A stretch of 11,523 nt of DNA from Actinomycetes bacterium (GCA_030597945.1 JAUVQW010000024.1:1-11523), one strand, 5' to 3'. Shown: positions 6,612 to 11,523, counted from the first letter of the stretch. Numbers and translations: made by a program. Notes: generated by a model from the sequence alone, not told the origin.

Positions 6612-8046
6612 GGTCGGTCAGGGGGTAACGGTCGATACCAGACCGATTCCTCTGGTCCTCTTAACGAAAAGTTACCGCAGCATCACTCTTATCGCTGCGG
6701 TTGTTATATTTTTATTGATAATCAACCTTCCCACTCCGGAAGGGCTTACTTTTACCGGCCAAAAAGCGCTGGCCACTTTTGCTCTATGCTTAGTTCTCTG
6801 GATCACCAGAGCGCTTCCGCTCGCGGTAACCAGCTTGCTTGCGTTAGTTCTAATTCCGATGCTGGGAATACTTGATAGCACTGAAGCGTTCTCTTTGTTT
6901 GGAAATCAAGCTGTATTTTTTATTCTGGGGGCGTTCATCCTTGCTGCGGCGATGATGAAATCAGGACTCTCCAGCCATATGGCATTGATTTTTTTAAGGA
7001 GATTCGGTGGCAGTCCGGGGCGTCTTCTCGCCGGCGTCCTGCTTGTACCAGCATTCTTATCTTTTCTGATGCCGGAACACGCAGTAGCGGCGATGATGTT
7101 TCCTATTGTCTTAGAGGTCGCCCACGGATTAGACTTGAAACCGCAAAAGACTATTTATGGCCAAGCGCTCTTTCACTCTCTTGCTTGGGGAGCAGCAATT
7201 GGCGGCGTGGCGACATATTTAGGAGGCGCGAGAAACGCCCTAGCGGTCGGGATATTAAAACAGAGCACTGGTGAGTTCATCGGATTTTTTGAGTGGATGA
7301 TAGCCGTCCTTCCAACCGTTCTTGTCATGCTCGGAGTCGCTTATCTTGCACTTAGAAGATTTTTCCCATCTGATGTGGTAAGTGTGGAAAAAGCAGTCAA
7401 GTTGATCGAGGAAAAGAACAAATCGCTTGGTAAGATGAATGCCGAGCAACGTTTAATAGGGATCATAATGGTCTTTACGGTCATCGCCTGGATATTTCTT
7501 GGCTCCAGATTCGAGCTTGCCAGCATCGCGATCGTGGCGGTGGTCGCTCTGTTCGTTTTTCAACTCATTAAGTGGAAAGATTTGGAAGAGTATGTCAACT
7601 GGGGCATAATCCTGATGTACGGTGGAGCTATAGCTCTTGGTTTTGCTCTGGAAAAGTCGGGTGCTTCCTCATGGATTGCCGAGACCACAGTGACTAAATG
7701 GACCGACTCGCCATTTTTGATCGTTGCCCTGATCGCTCTAGTATCCCTATTGCTGACAGAAGGCATGAGTAACGCTGCTGTCGTGGCGATGTTGATGCCG
7801 GTCGGTCTTGGGATAGCTAGACAATACGGGATAGATTTTAAGATCATGGTTTTTGCGATATCTGTGCCGGCCGGTCTGGGATTTGCATTCCCGATAGCTA
7901 GTCCGCCCAATGCCATAGCGTATTCTTCGGGCTTTATCAAACCAAGGAAGATGTTTACCATTGGTATAATGATGGATTTTGTCGCTCTCTTAGTATTTCT
8001 TTTGATGACACAGATCTACTGGCCCCTAATCAATCTGGATCTTTAG
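6592..8046 (+). CDS. SLC13/DASS-family anion permease, probable sulfate importer
   Basis: This 484-residue, very hydrophobic protein has many membrane segments (for example 31-45, 62-71, 79-95, 106-121, 144-158, 235-253, 287-303, 308-324, 373-388, 462-479). DASS landmarks are visible: ITRALPLAVTSLLAL near 71-85, GGVATYLGGARN (204-215) in the first repeat, and PIASPPNAIAYSSGF (434-448) in the second. The second SNT-type site is MSNAAVVAMLMP (392-403). The equivalent place in the first repeat reads MPEHAVAAMMFP (160-171), so the usual Ser-Asn-Thr triplet is Pro-Glu-His. The family moves sulfate, dicarboxylates or citrate, usually with sodium. The sulfate-assimilation operon makes sulfate the best guess. 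ATG 6592 overlaps the radical SAM gene by 20 bases and has only a weak GAAGA ribosome-binding sequence. Confidence 0.88.
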   Translation: MSPQDFKVGQGVTVDTRPIPLVLLTKSYRSITLIAAVVIFLLIINLPTPEGLTFTGQKALATFALCLVLWITRALPLAVTSLLALVLIPMLGILDSTEAFSLFGNQAVFFILGAFILAAAMMKSGLSSHMALIFLRRFGGSPGRLLAGVLLVPAFLSFLMPEHAVAAMMFPIVLEVAHGLDLKPQKTIYGQALFHSLAWGAAIGGVATYLGGARNALAVGILKQSTGEFIGFFEWMIAVLPTVLVMLGVAYLALRRFFPSDVVSVEKAVKLIEEKNKSLGKMNAEQRLIGIIMVFTVIAWIFLGSRFELASIAIVAVVALFVFQLIKWKDLEEYVNWGIILMYGGAIALGFALEKSGASSWIAETTVTKWTDSPFLIVALIALVSLLLTEGMSNAAVVAMLMPVGLGIARQYGIDFKIMVFAISVPAGLGFAFPIASPPNAIAYSSGFIKPRKMFTIGIMMDFVALLVFLLMTQIYWPLINLDL

Positions 8047-8517
8047 ATGAAGAAAAAATTCTTACTGGCTCTATCGACAACTAAATACTCAAAAGAGGCG
8101 ATTGATTACGCGATTGATCTTACTAAGCAAAAAGAGGCTGAGCTGAAAGTCGTCTTCATTCTCGACTCAGATGTTCCCGGATCGGTCTTTGAAAAGCTTA
8201 CAGATATTGGATTTATCGGCGACAGGCCGAGCATGGACTTACAGGAAGCGATAAGCAATGAATATGTCGATCAGGCAAAACAAGTGCTAGTGGAGATAAA
8301 AGATCAGTCTAAGGATATGGGTGTCGAATGCGAGACTTTTCTAGAAGAAGGGGACTTTGGCAGTAAATGCTTAGAGTCGATCGCGAGATTTTCGGCGGAT
8401 ATGATAATACTCGCCCGCTCAAGAAGGTCGTTCTTCTCCAGGATGTTCTTTGGTTCCGCCGTTGATTCTTTGCTTAGGCAAGCGCCCTGTGAGATTAAGA
8501 TCTTTGAAGAGGAATAG
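8047..8517 (+). CDS. UspA-fold protein lacking the ATP-loop glycines
   Basis: This 156-residue protein has the universal stress protein layout. An N-terminal strand KKFLLALSTTKYSKEAIDYA (3-22) comes first, then KVVFILDSDVP in the middle. The C-terminal SADMIILARS...FFGSAVDSLLRQAPCEIKIF (116-153) follows. In ATP-binding members the loop is GxxGx9G(S/T). Here the first two glycines are Ala123 and Arg126, and only the final GS (136-137) remains, so it probably does not bind ATP in the standard way. Its ATG follows the transporter's TAG immediately, with no gap, which suggests coupled translation. Usp domains are often fused to or encoded beside anion transporters, so a role in modulating the permease is a reasonable inference. 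There is nothing specific to show which stress or ligand it responds to. Confidence 0.82.
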   Translation: MKKKFLLALSTTKYSKEAIDYAIDLTKQKEAELKVVFILDSDVPGSVFEKLTDIGFIGDRPSMDLQEAISNEYVDQAKQVLVEIKDQSKDMGVECETFLEEGDFGSKCLESIARFSADMIILARSRRSFFSRMFFGSAVDSLLRQAPCEIKIFEEE

Positions 8518-8537
8518 ATGGGTTTTGGAGGAGAAAG

Positions 8538-9467
8538 ATGATCTATAAAAGCATATTGGATACTATCGGCAACACACCGATGGTCGAGTTAACAAAAACT
8601 AGCCCCAAGCCCGAAGTAAAGATATTCGCCAAGCTGGAAGGGTTTAATCCAAGCGGCAGCCTTAAGGACCGCATCGCCCTATTTATGATCGAGGAGGCTG
8701 AAAATTCAGGTGCCCTAAAACCGGGGATGACGATTCTCGAGGCCACATCCGGCAACACGGGCATATCGCTTGCGATGATCTCTAAATACAAGGGTTATAA
8801 GTTAAAAGCGGTCATGCCCGATAATGTCAGCTTAGAAAGACGGCAACTTCTCGAGGTATTCGGCGTCGAGCTCGTTCTATCAGATGGTGATAAGGGGACA
8901 AATGGAGCCATTATAATGGCAAAAGAGATAGGGAAGAGCGGCGATTATTTTATGCCGGACCAATATGATAACGAGTCTAATCCTAGAGCTCATTATGAGA
9001 CTACTGCTGAAGAGATATTAAAAGATATCCCCCATATCGATGCTTTTGTTGCCGGTCTGGGCACAAGTGGCACCCTTATGGGAGTCGGTCGCCGTTTAAA
9101 AGAGGTCAATCCCGATGTAAAGATCGTCGCGGTACAACCTTACCCCGGAAGCGGACTACAGGGCCTTAGGAATCTAAGTGATGGTTATGTTCCTCCTATC
9201 CTCGACATGAGCCTTTTGGACAGGAACGAATTTGTCCAGGATGAAGATGCATTCATCCACTTAAGGGACTTGGCAGAGAAAGAAGCGATACTGGCGGGCA
9301 TATCGTCGGGAGCTGTAGTTTTTAAGGCTATCGAGCTGGCAAATGAGATGGAAGACGGCACGATCGTTACGGTCTTTCCCGATGGTGCTTGGAAATATTT
9401 GAGTGAAAAGATATGGACAGACGATCCCAAGGAAGTGGCGAAGAGATTCAAGGGGCCGCTTTGGTGA
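8538..9467 (+). CDS. cysM: CysM-type cysteine synthase (probable O-phosphoserine/CysO-thiocarboxylate-dependent)
   Basis: This 309-residue PLP enzyme is complete. NPSGSLKDR (37-45) contains the PLP lysine Lys43, ATSGNTG is at 69-75, GLGTSGTLMG (173-182) is the phosphate loop, and GISSGA is at 254-259. Several stretches recall mycobacterial CysM and not CysK: SLERRQLLEVFG, YDNESNPRAHYETT, LQGLRNLSDGYVPP, DGAWKYLSEK, and the terminal KGPLW. Arg211 lies where, from memory, mycobacterial CysM has the arginine that selects O-phosphoserine. The expected reaction joins a CysO thiocarboxylate with O-phosphoserine to make a CysO-cysteine adduct. A CysO-like and a Mec-like gene lie 480 and 722 bases downstream, which strongly supports this. 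ATG 8538 follows a good GGAGGAG. It ends the operon, and the 8-bp repeats begin two bases after its stop. Confidence 0.93.
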   Translation: MIYKSILDTIGNTPMVELTKTSPKPEVKIFAKLEGFNPSGSLKDRIALFMIEEAENSGALKPGMTILEATSGNTGISLAMISKYKGYKLKAVMPDNVSLERRQLLEVFGVELVLSDGDKGTNGAIIMAKEIGKSGDYFMPDQYDNESNPRAHYETTAEEILKDIPHIDAFVAGLGTSGTLMGVGRRLKEVNPDVKIVAVQPYPGSGLQGLRNLSDGYVPPILDMSLLDRNEFVQDEDAFIHLRDLAEKEAILAGISSGAVVFKAIELANEMEDGTIVTVFPDGAWKYLSEKIWTDDPKEVAKRFKGPLW

Positions 9468-9469
9468 GA

Positions 9470-9485
9470 GCGTAAGAGCGTAAGA
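9470..9485 (+). repeat. Two tandem copies of the 8-bp unit GCGTAAGA
   Basis: GCGTAAGA occurs twice in tandem starting two bases after the cysM stop, followed by GCATCTCC. The long array at 11401-11516 consists of the same unit and ends in GCGTCTCC, so the two loci share both the unit and the right-hand flank. Both copies of the element sit directly after a stop codon in the same orientation. Confidence 0.9.
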
Positions 9486-9585
9486 GCATCTCCCAATAGC
9501 TGCTGAGTTTACTCTGTGATCGCAAGTCTTTGAACCGGATCAGTCTTAGCGCTTGTAAAGAATCTCCGTTGTCCCAAAGTCTTTA

Positions 9586-9610
9586 CTCAGCTTTCTGATC
9601 TCAGCTTTCT
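9586..9610. repeat. Doubled 11-mer CTCAGCTTTCT
   Basis: CTCAGCTTTCT occurs at 9586-9596 and again at 9600-9610, separated by GAT, giving a 14-base period. It is a local duplication inside the repeat island and no function is apparent. Confidence 0.75.
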
Positions 9611-9630
9611 CTTACTCTACTTTTCATTGT

Positions 9631-9657
9631 TCAATTTTAAATTTTAAATTTTCAATT
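9631..9657. repeat. AT-rich AATTTTA tandem stretch
   Basis: This short run consists of near-identical 7-mers of the form AATTTTA bounded by TCAATT on both sides. It is by far the most AT-rich stretch of the island. It may be a remnant of a dispersed repeat or a bent or easily melted DNA segment; nothing more can be said. Confidence 0.6.
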
Positions 9658-9696
9658 CGAGAAGTGGTCTTTGCTTCGAGTTATCTCCCCTACAAC

Positions 9697-9740
9697 TGTC
9701 ATTGCGAGGAGGATGGTCAGCATCCGACGTGGTAATCTCC
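9697..9740. repeat. GTCATTGCGAGG...GTGGTAATCTCC dispersed-repeat-like element
   Basis: The segment starts TGTCATTGCGAGGA and ends GACGTGGTAATCTCC. Between these is a small hairpin, GGATG (9711-9715) and CATCC (9721-9725) around a five-base loop. From memory, GTCATTGCGAGG...GTGGCAATCTCC is a repeat found between genes in many unrelated bacteria. The match to that pattern is seen here; its membership of a mobile family is inferred. Confidence 0.6.
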
Positions 9741-9831
9741 AATTCCAATAAGTCTACTGTCGGTTTTCTATTCTTTACTCCTTCCGTCTAACTCTCTTAC
9801 GCCTTACAGACTTATGGCAGTGAGGCATGGT

Positions 9832-9860
9832 TTGAAAATAAACTTATAAGCATTTATAAT
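9832..9860 (+). promoter_or_regulatory. Sigma-70-type promoter for cysO-mec
   Basis: TTGAAA (9832-9837) and a perfect TATAAT (9855-9860) are separated by exactly 17 bases. Transcription would start near 9867, about 80 bases before the CysO-like gene. It is the best promoter match I can see in the window and sits at the boundary between the repeat island and the leader. It indicates that the CysO-Mec pair is transcribed separately from the main operon. Confidence 0.75.
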
Positions 9861-9887
9861 AAACGCTGCTTTAAGTTCATAAGCATT
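9846..9887 (+). promoter_or_regulatory. Direct repeat ATAAGCATT flanking the cysO start point
   Basis: ATAAGCATT occurs at 9846-9854, inside the promoter spacer, and at 9879-9887, downstream of the predicted start point. The two are offset by 33 bases, about three helical turns. The similarity extends into a following AATA and CG. The placement suits a regulator binding across the promoter. The repeat is seen; the operator role is inferred. Confidence 0.45.
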
Positions 9888-9893
9888 AAGAAT

Positions 9894-9915
9894 ACGAAAC
9901 CAATGTTTCGTTTTT
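9894..9915 (+). promoter_or_regulatory. Inverted repeat ACGAAAC-CAAT-GTTTCGT with T-run in the cysO leader
   Basis: ACGAAAC (9894-9900) and GTTTCGT (9905-9911) form a perfect 7-bp stem with a four-base loop, followed by five Ts (9911-9915). It lies in the predicted 5' leader of cysO, 31 bases before the start codon. As RNA it resembles a weak terminator or attenuator, since the stem has only three G-C pairs. As DNA it could be an operator. Confidence 0.45.
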
Positions 9916-9946
9916 ATATCTGGTTTTTATTTATTGTCAGGTATGT

Positions 9947-10177
9947 ATGGGAGGATCTGGATGGGATGTAGATGTAAAGATCAATGGAGATAAAGAATCT
10001 TTAGCCGACGGAACTACGATAGAAGATATTCTTAAAGCAAGAGATGTAAGACCCGAGATGGTAGCTGTTGAAGTTAACGGTGAACTTATCCAAAAAGGTG
10101 AATACCCGAGCCGTATTCTGATCAAGGGCGACCAGATGGATTTTCTCTTTTATATGGCTGGCGGGCGCCTCGTTTAG
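9947..10177 (+). CDS. cysO: CysO-like ubiquitin-fold sulfur carrier ending GG-RLV
   Basis: This 76-residue protein has the ThiS/MoaD pattern: WDVDVKINGDKESL, then TIEDILKARDVRPEMVAVEVNGELI (24-48) and ILIKGDQMDFLFYMAGG. It carries an unusual three-residue tail, Arg-Leu-Val, after the diglycine (Gly72-Gly73). CysO and ThiS normally end in the diglycine that becomes the thiocarboxylate. Here the tail would have to be removed before the E1 could adenylate it. The adjoining JAMM protease is the obvious candidate, and similar tailed carriers with partner proteases are known from other sulfur systems (QbsE, HcyS). Mature carrier would feed sulfur to the CysM-type enzyme. The start ATG 9947 is the only in-frame choice I can see and has a weak ribosome-binding site. 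It could alternatively serve thiamin or molybdopterin, but no such genes are present. Confidence 0.87.
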   Translation: MGGSGWDVDVKINGDKESLADGTTIEDILKARDVRPEMVAVEVNGELIQKGEYPSRILIKGDQMDFLFYMAGGRLV

Positions 10178-10188
10178 GAGCAGAAGCT

Positions 10189-10602
10189 GTGGATGAGACA
10201 TTTAAGCTCAAGAGATCCCAGGCCGATATCATGATCGATCAGGCGTTAGAGGGTGATCCCCGTGAGATTTGCGGAATGATAGGGGGAAATGGCGCCGTCG
10301 CTTCCAAGATATTTCCTACCGCCAACATCGATGAAAGCGATATTACTTATCAGATGGATCCTAAAGAGCAATTCGCGGTAATGCGAACTCTTAGGGAAGA
10401 GAAGTTGGAATTGATCGGTATCTATCACTCACACCCGGAGACAGACGCCTCTCCATCGATGACCGATATAAAATTGGCGTTCTATCCCGATGCTTACTAT
10501 CTGATAATTTCGCTTAAAAAAAAAGATGACCCGGTTATCAGGGCTTTCAAGATCGTCGATGGCAATGTAAGTGAAACAGGTCTTGAAGTAAGGGCTGATT
10601 AA
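10189..10602 (+). CDS. mec: JAMM/MPN+ metalloprotease, Mec-like
   Basis: This 137-residue protein has the full JAMM zinc motif: Glu26 in PREICGM, then His80-Ser-His82-Pro and Ser90-X2-Asp93 (HxHx7SxxD). From memory, the text YYLIISLKKKDDPVIRAFKIVDGNV (103-127) follows mycobacterial Mec closely. Mec hydrolyses the CysO-cysteine adduct to release cysteine and restore the carrier. Here it may also trim the Arg-Leu-Val tail of the carrier encoded just upstream. The gap to that gene is 11 bases, and the GTG start at 10189 has AGGAG eight bases before it, so the two genes form one unit. The protein has no signal peptide and should be cytoplasmic. Its stop shares bases with the stop of the convergent gene at 10599-10829. 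Confidence 0.93.
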   Translation: MDETFKLKRSQADIMIDQALEGDPREICGMIGGNGAVASKIFPTANIDESDITYQMDPKEQFAVMRTLREEKLELIGIYHSHPETDASPSMTDIKLAFYPDAYYLIISLKKKDDPVIRAFKIVDGNVSETGLEVRAD

Positions 10603-10829
10603 GCCGCCAGATTATCGCTATCTAGGTCAGTGTTCATATCCTCACCTTCAGGGAAGCTTAGCTGTATATTTTCTGGCAGATCGAGATTTTCTCTGTCATC
10701 TTCGATTTCCACAGGCGTCATCGGACCCCGTTTGTTATCGAGATATCTAAAATAATAGTCTCCTGCAAACAAAGAAATTACGGCTCCTACTGCCGCAATT
10801 ATTATTATATAGCTATTGGCTGGAATCAC
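10599..10829 (-). CDS. Small membrane-anchored protein with acidic tail, unknown function
   Basis: This 76-residue protein is read on the minus strand from a GTG at 10829, preceded by a strong AAAAGGAGAG five bases away, which is the main reason to accept it as a gene. Residues 6-24 (SYIIIIAAVGAVISLFAGD) form one hydrophobic segment. A short aromatic/basic linker (YYFRYLDNKRGP) and a strongly acidic tail (EIEDDRENLDLPENIQ, then EGEDMNTDLDSD) follow. The protein is probably a single-pass inner-membrane protein, with the tail likely cytoplasmic given the basic residues after the helix. I do not recognise a family. It is convergent with mec, and their stops overlap in the four bases TTAA. A non-coding explanation is less likely because of the ribosome-binding site. 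Confidence 0.62.
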   Translation of the reverse strand: MIPANSYIIIIAAVGAVISLFAGDYYFRYLDNKRGPMTPVEIEDDRENLDLPENIQLSFPEGEDMNTDLDSDNLAA

Positions 10830-10995
10830 GATCTCTCCTTTTCGCAGTTATTTTTTTATTGCCATGAGCCAGATGTATTAAACTAAAATTTATATAAAGA
10901 TATGCAATTAAGCTGAGGTCACAACCGGTCTTTTATTGGGTGGTAAAAAAAGTTATTATATACCAGAACCTTTTCAGTACTCTAAGGAGATACAC
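10830..10995. other. Divergent intergenic region between the membrane-protein gene and the HEPN gene
   Basis: These 166 bases hold the ribosome-binding sites of both flanking genes and an AT-rich core around 10876-10910. I see AT-rich -10-like words, such as TATATA at 10957-10962, but no confident -35/-10 pair for either gene. No coding region or terminator hairpin is apparent. Confidence 0.5.
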
Positions 10996-11397
10996 TTGGA
11001 TTTTGAACTTAAAAGCAGAGTCAAAAAAAGCCTTTCTAAAGCTGAAAACGCACTCGATGAGACTCGCGTTCTCTACTCTAAGGGACTTCTTCCCGGAAGT
11101 ATCAGTAGGAGTTATTACGCTATTTTTCATAGCGCGGCCGCTGTTCTTATGAGCCAGCACATGGAGATAATAAAGCCTTCGGCAGTTGTACCTTTTTTCG
11201 ATCGTGAGGTAGTTAAAAAAGGCCTTATAGAAACCAGTTTTCAGAGGATGTTTGCGAACGCTTATGAGTGTTTTCAGATGTCAGAATATGATATTTATTC
11301 AGATGTCGATCAGCACGGCGCAAATAGCATGTTGGATATGTCTCAAGCGTTTTATGAGAGGATGGAAACGTACTTGAGGGATAAGGGTTGGGTATAA
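10996..11397 (+). CDS. HEPN-domain protein
   Basis: I place the start at TTG 10996, five bases after AAGGAGA, giving 133 residues. An upstream TTG at 10936 would add 20 residues but lacks a ribosome-binding site. The protein is helical: VKKSLSKAENALDETRVLYSKG, then the HEPN signature SISRSYYAIFHSAAAVL (35-51) with Arg38-X6-His45 (RX4-6H). It ends in a YERMETYLRDKG helix typical of the family. Many HEPN proteins are RNases in toxin-antitoxin pairs with MNT nucleotidyltransferases or in other defence systems. No MNT-like partner is visible here, so whether it is a toxin, an orphan or a nucleotide-binding protein is open. The 8-bp repeat array starts three bases after its stop. There is no sign that it belongs to the sulfur locus. 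Confidence 0.85.
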   Translation: MDFELKSRVKKSLSKAENALDETRVLYSKGLLPGSISRSYYAIFHSAAAVLMSQHMEIIKPSAVVPFFDREVVKKGLIETSFQRMFANAYECFQMSEYDIYSDVDQHGANSMLDMSQAFYERMETYLRDKGWV

Positions 11398-11400
11398 TTT

Positions 11401-11516
11401 GCGTAAGAGCGTAAGAGCGTAAGAGCGTAAGAGCGTAAGAGCGTAAGAGCGTAAGAGCGTAAGAGCGTAAGAGCGTAAGAGCGTAAGAGCGTAAGAGCGT
11501 AAGAGCGTAAGAGCGT
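11401..11516 (+). repeat. Tandem array of about 14.5 GCGTAAGA units
   Basis: Fourteen perfect copies of the octamer run from 11401 to 11512 and are followed by a partial GCGT and then CTCCATG. There is no spacer and no variation among the copies. It begins three bases after the HEPN stop. The same unit and the same TCTCC right flank occur after cysM at 9470. Because the unit is 8 bases long, TAA falls in all three + strand frames, while the minus strand stays open. Copy-number change by slippage is expected; a function is unknown. The array may continue in altered form beyond the window. Confidence 0.97.
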
Positions 11517-11523
11517 CTCCATG

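Larger units (their letters stand above)
9468..9831. other. Gene-free repeat island downstream of cysM
   Basis: I find no credible coding region and no convincing intrinsic terminator here. It contains a patchwork of short repeats described separately: two 8-bp units, a doubled 11-mer, an AT-rich stretch and a GTCATTGCGAGG-like element. It also holds one reverse-complement copy of the 8-bp unit at 9795-9802 and AAGTCTTT twice. Base composition and texture differ from the flanking genes. It looks like a landing site for dispersed repeats between two transcription units. Confidence 0.6.

Noticed and set aside
7560..7961. 133-codon minus-strand open frame inside the permease gene
   Set aside because: It is antisense to a well-supported membrane protein, with no ribosome-binding site or family resemblance.
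9894..9915. Intrinsic terminator of the main operon
   Set aside because: It lies about 430 bases past the cysM stop and downstream of a good promoter, and its stem has only three G-C pairs, so it is better read as a leader element of cysO.
10936..10995. N-terminal extension of the HEPN protein from TTG 10936
   Set aside because: There is no ribosome-binding site before it, the added residues do not look like the domain, and TTG 10996 has AAGGAGA five bases upstream.
11401..11516. CRISPR array
   Set aside because: The repeat is 8 bases long with no spacers and no Cas genes nearby; it is a simple tandem repeat.
11398..11523. Minus-strand coding repeat (octapeptide) through the array
   Set aside because: The frame is open only because the unit lacks stops on that strand; there is no start, no ribosome-binding site and no flanking protein domain in view.

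Overview
The window is almost entirely a sulfur-assimilation locus on the + strand. From 1 to 9467 there is a tightly packed run of twelve genes that looks like one operon: a 5'-truncated cysteine synthase (cysK), a small siroheme/ferredoxin sulfite reductase, a TusA-like sulfur carrier, a ThiF/MoeB-type E1 enzyme, an Rrf2 regulator, a [4Fe-4S] APS reductase (cysH), a second TusA-like carrier, ATP sulfurylase (sat), an unusual radical SAM protein, an SLC13/DASS anion transporter, a UspA-like protein and a CysM-type cysteine synthase. Most junctions are short gaps or overlaps of 1 to 20 bases.

From 9468 to 9946 lies a 479-base gene-free island. Its first part is made of short dispersed repeats: two copies of an 8-bp unit, an AT-rich 7-mer stretch, and an element resembling the widespread GTCATTGCGAGG repeat. 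Its last part is a regulatory leader with a near-consensus sigma-70 promoter (TTGAAA-N17-TATAAT), a direct repeat and a perfect inverted repeat. The leader precedes a two-gene unit, a CysO-like sulfur carrier and a JAMM protease of the Mec type. Together with the CysM-type enzyme these form the CysO-CysM-Mec cysteine pathway known from Mycobacterium. The carrier is unusual in ending GG-Arg-Leu-Val rather than in a bare GG.

The last part (10599 to 11523) holds a small membrane-anchored protein on the - strand, convergent with mec and sharing its stop bases, then a HEPN-domain protein on the + strand. It ends in a tandem array of about 14.5 copies of GCGTAAGA, the same unit seen after cysM.

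How the genes fit together: the transporter probably brings in sulfate, Sat makes APS, CysH reduces APS to sulfite, and the siroheme protein reduces sulfite to sulfide. Sulfide could go directly to CysK. Alternatively it could pass through TusA-type carriers and the E1 to a CysO thiocarboxylate that feeds CysM, with Mec releasing cysteine. No APS kinase, serine acetyltransferase or siroheme-synthesis gene is present.

The organism is a bacterium of moderate GC content that uses GTG and TTG starts often. The CysM/CysO/Mec set points to an Actinobacteria-like lineage, and the ferredoxin-dependent sulfite reductase and Fe-S enzymes suggest a low-oxygen lifestyle. A Firmicutes or Chloroflexi relative cannot be excluded from the sequence alone.
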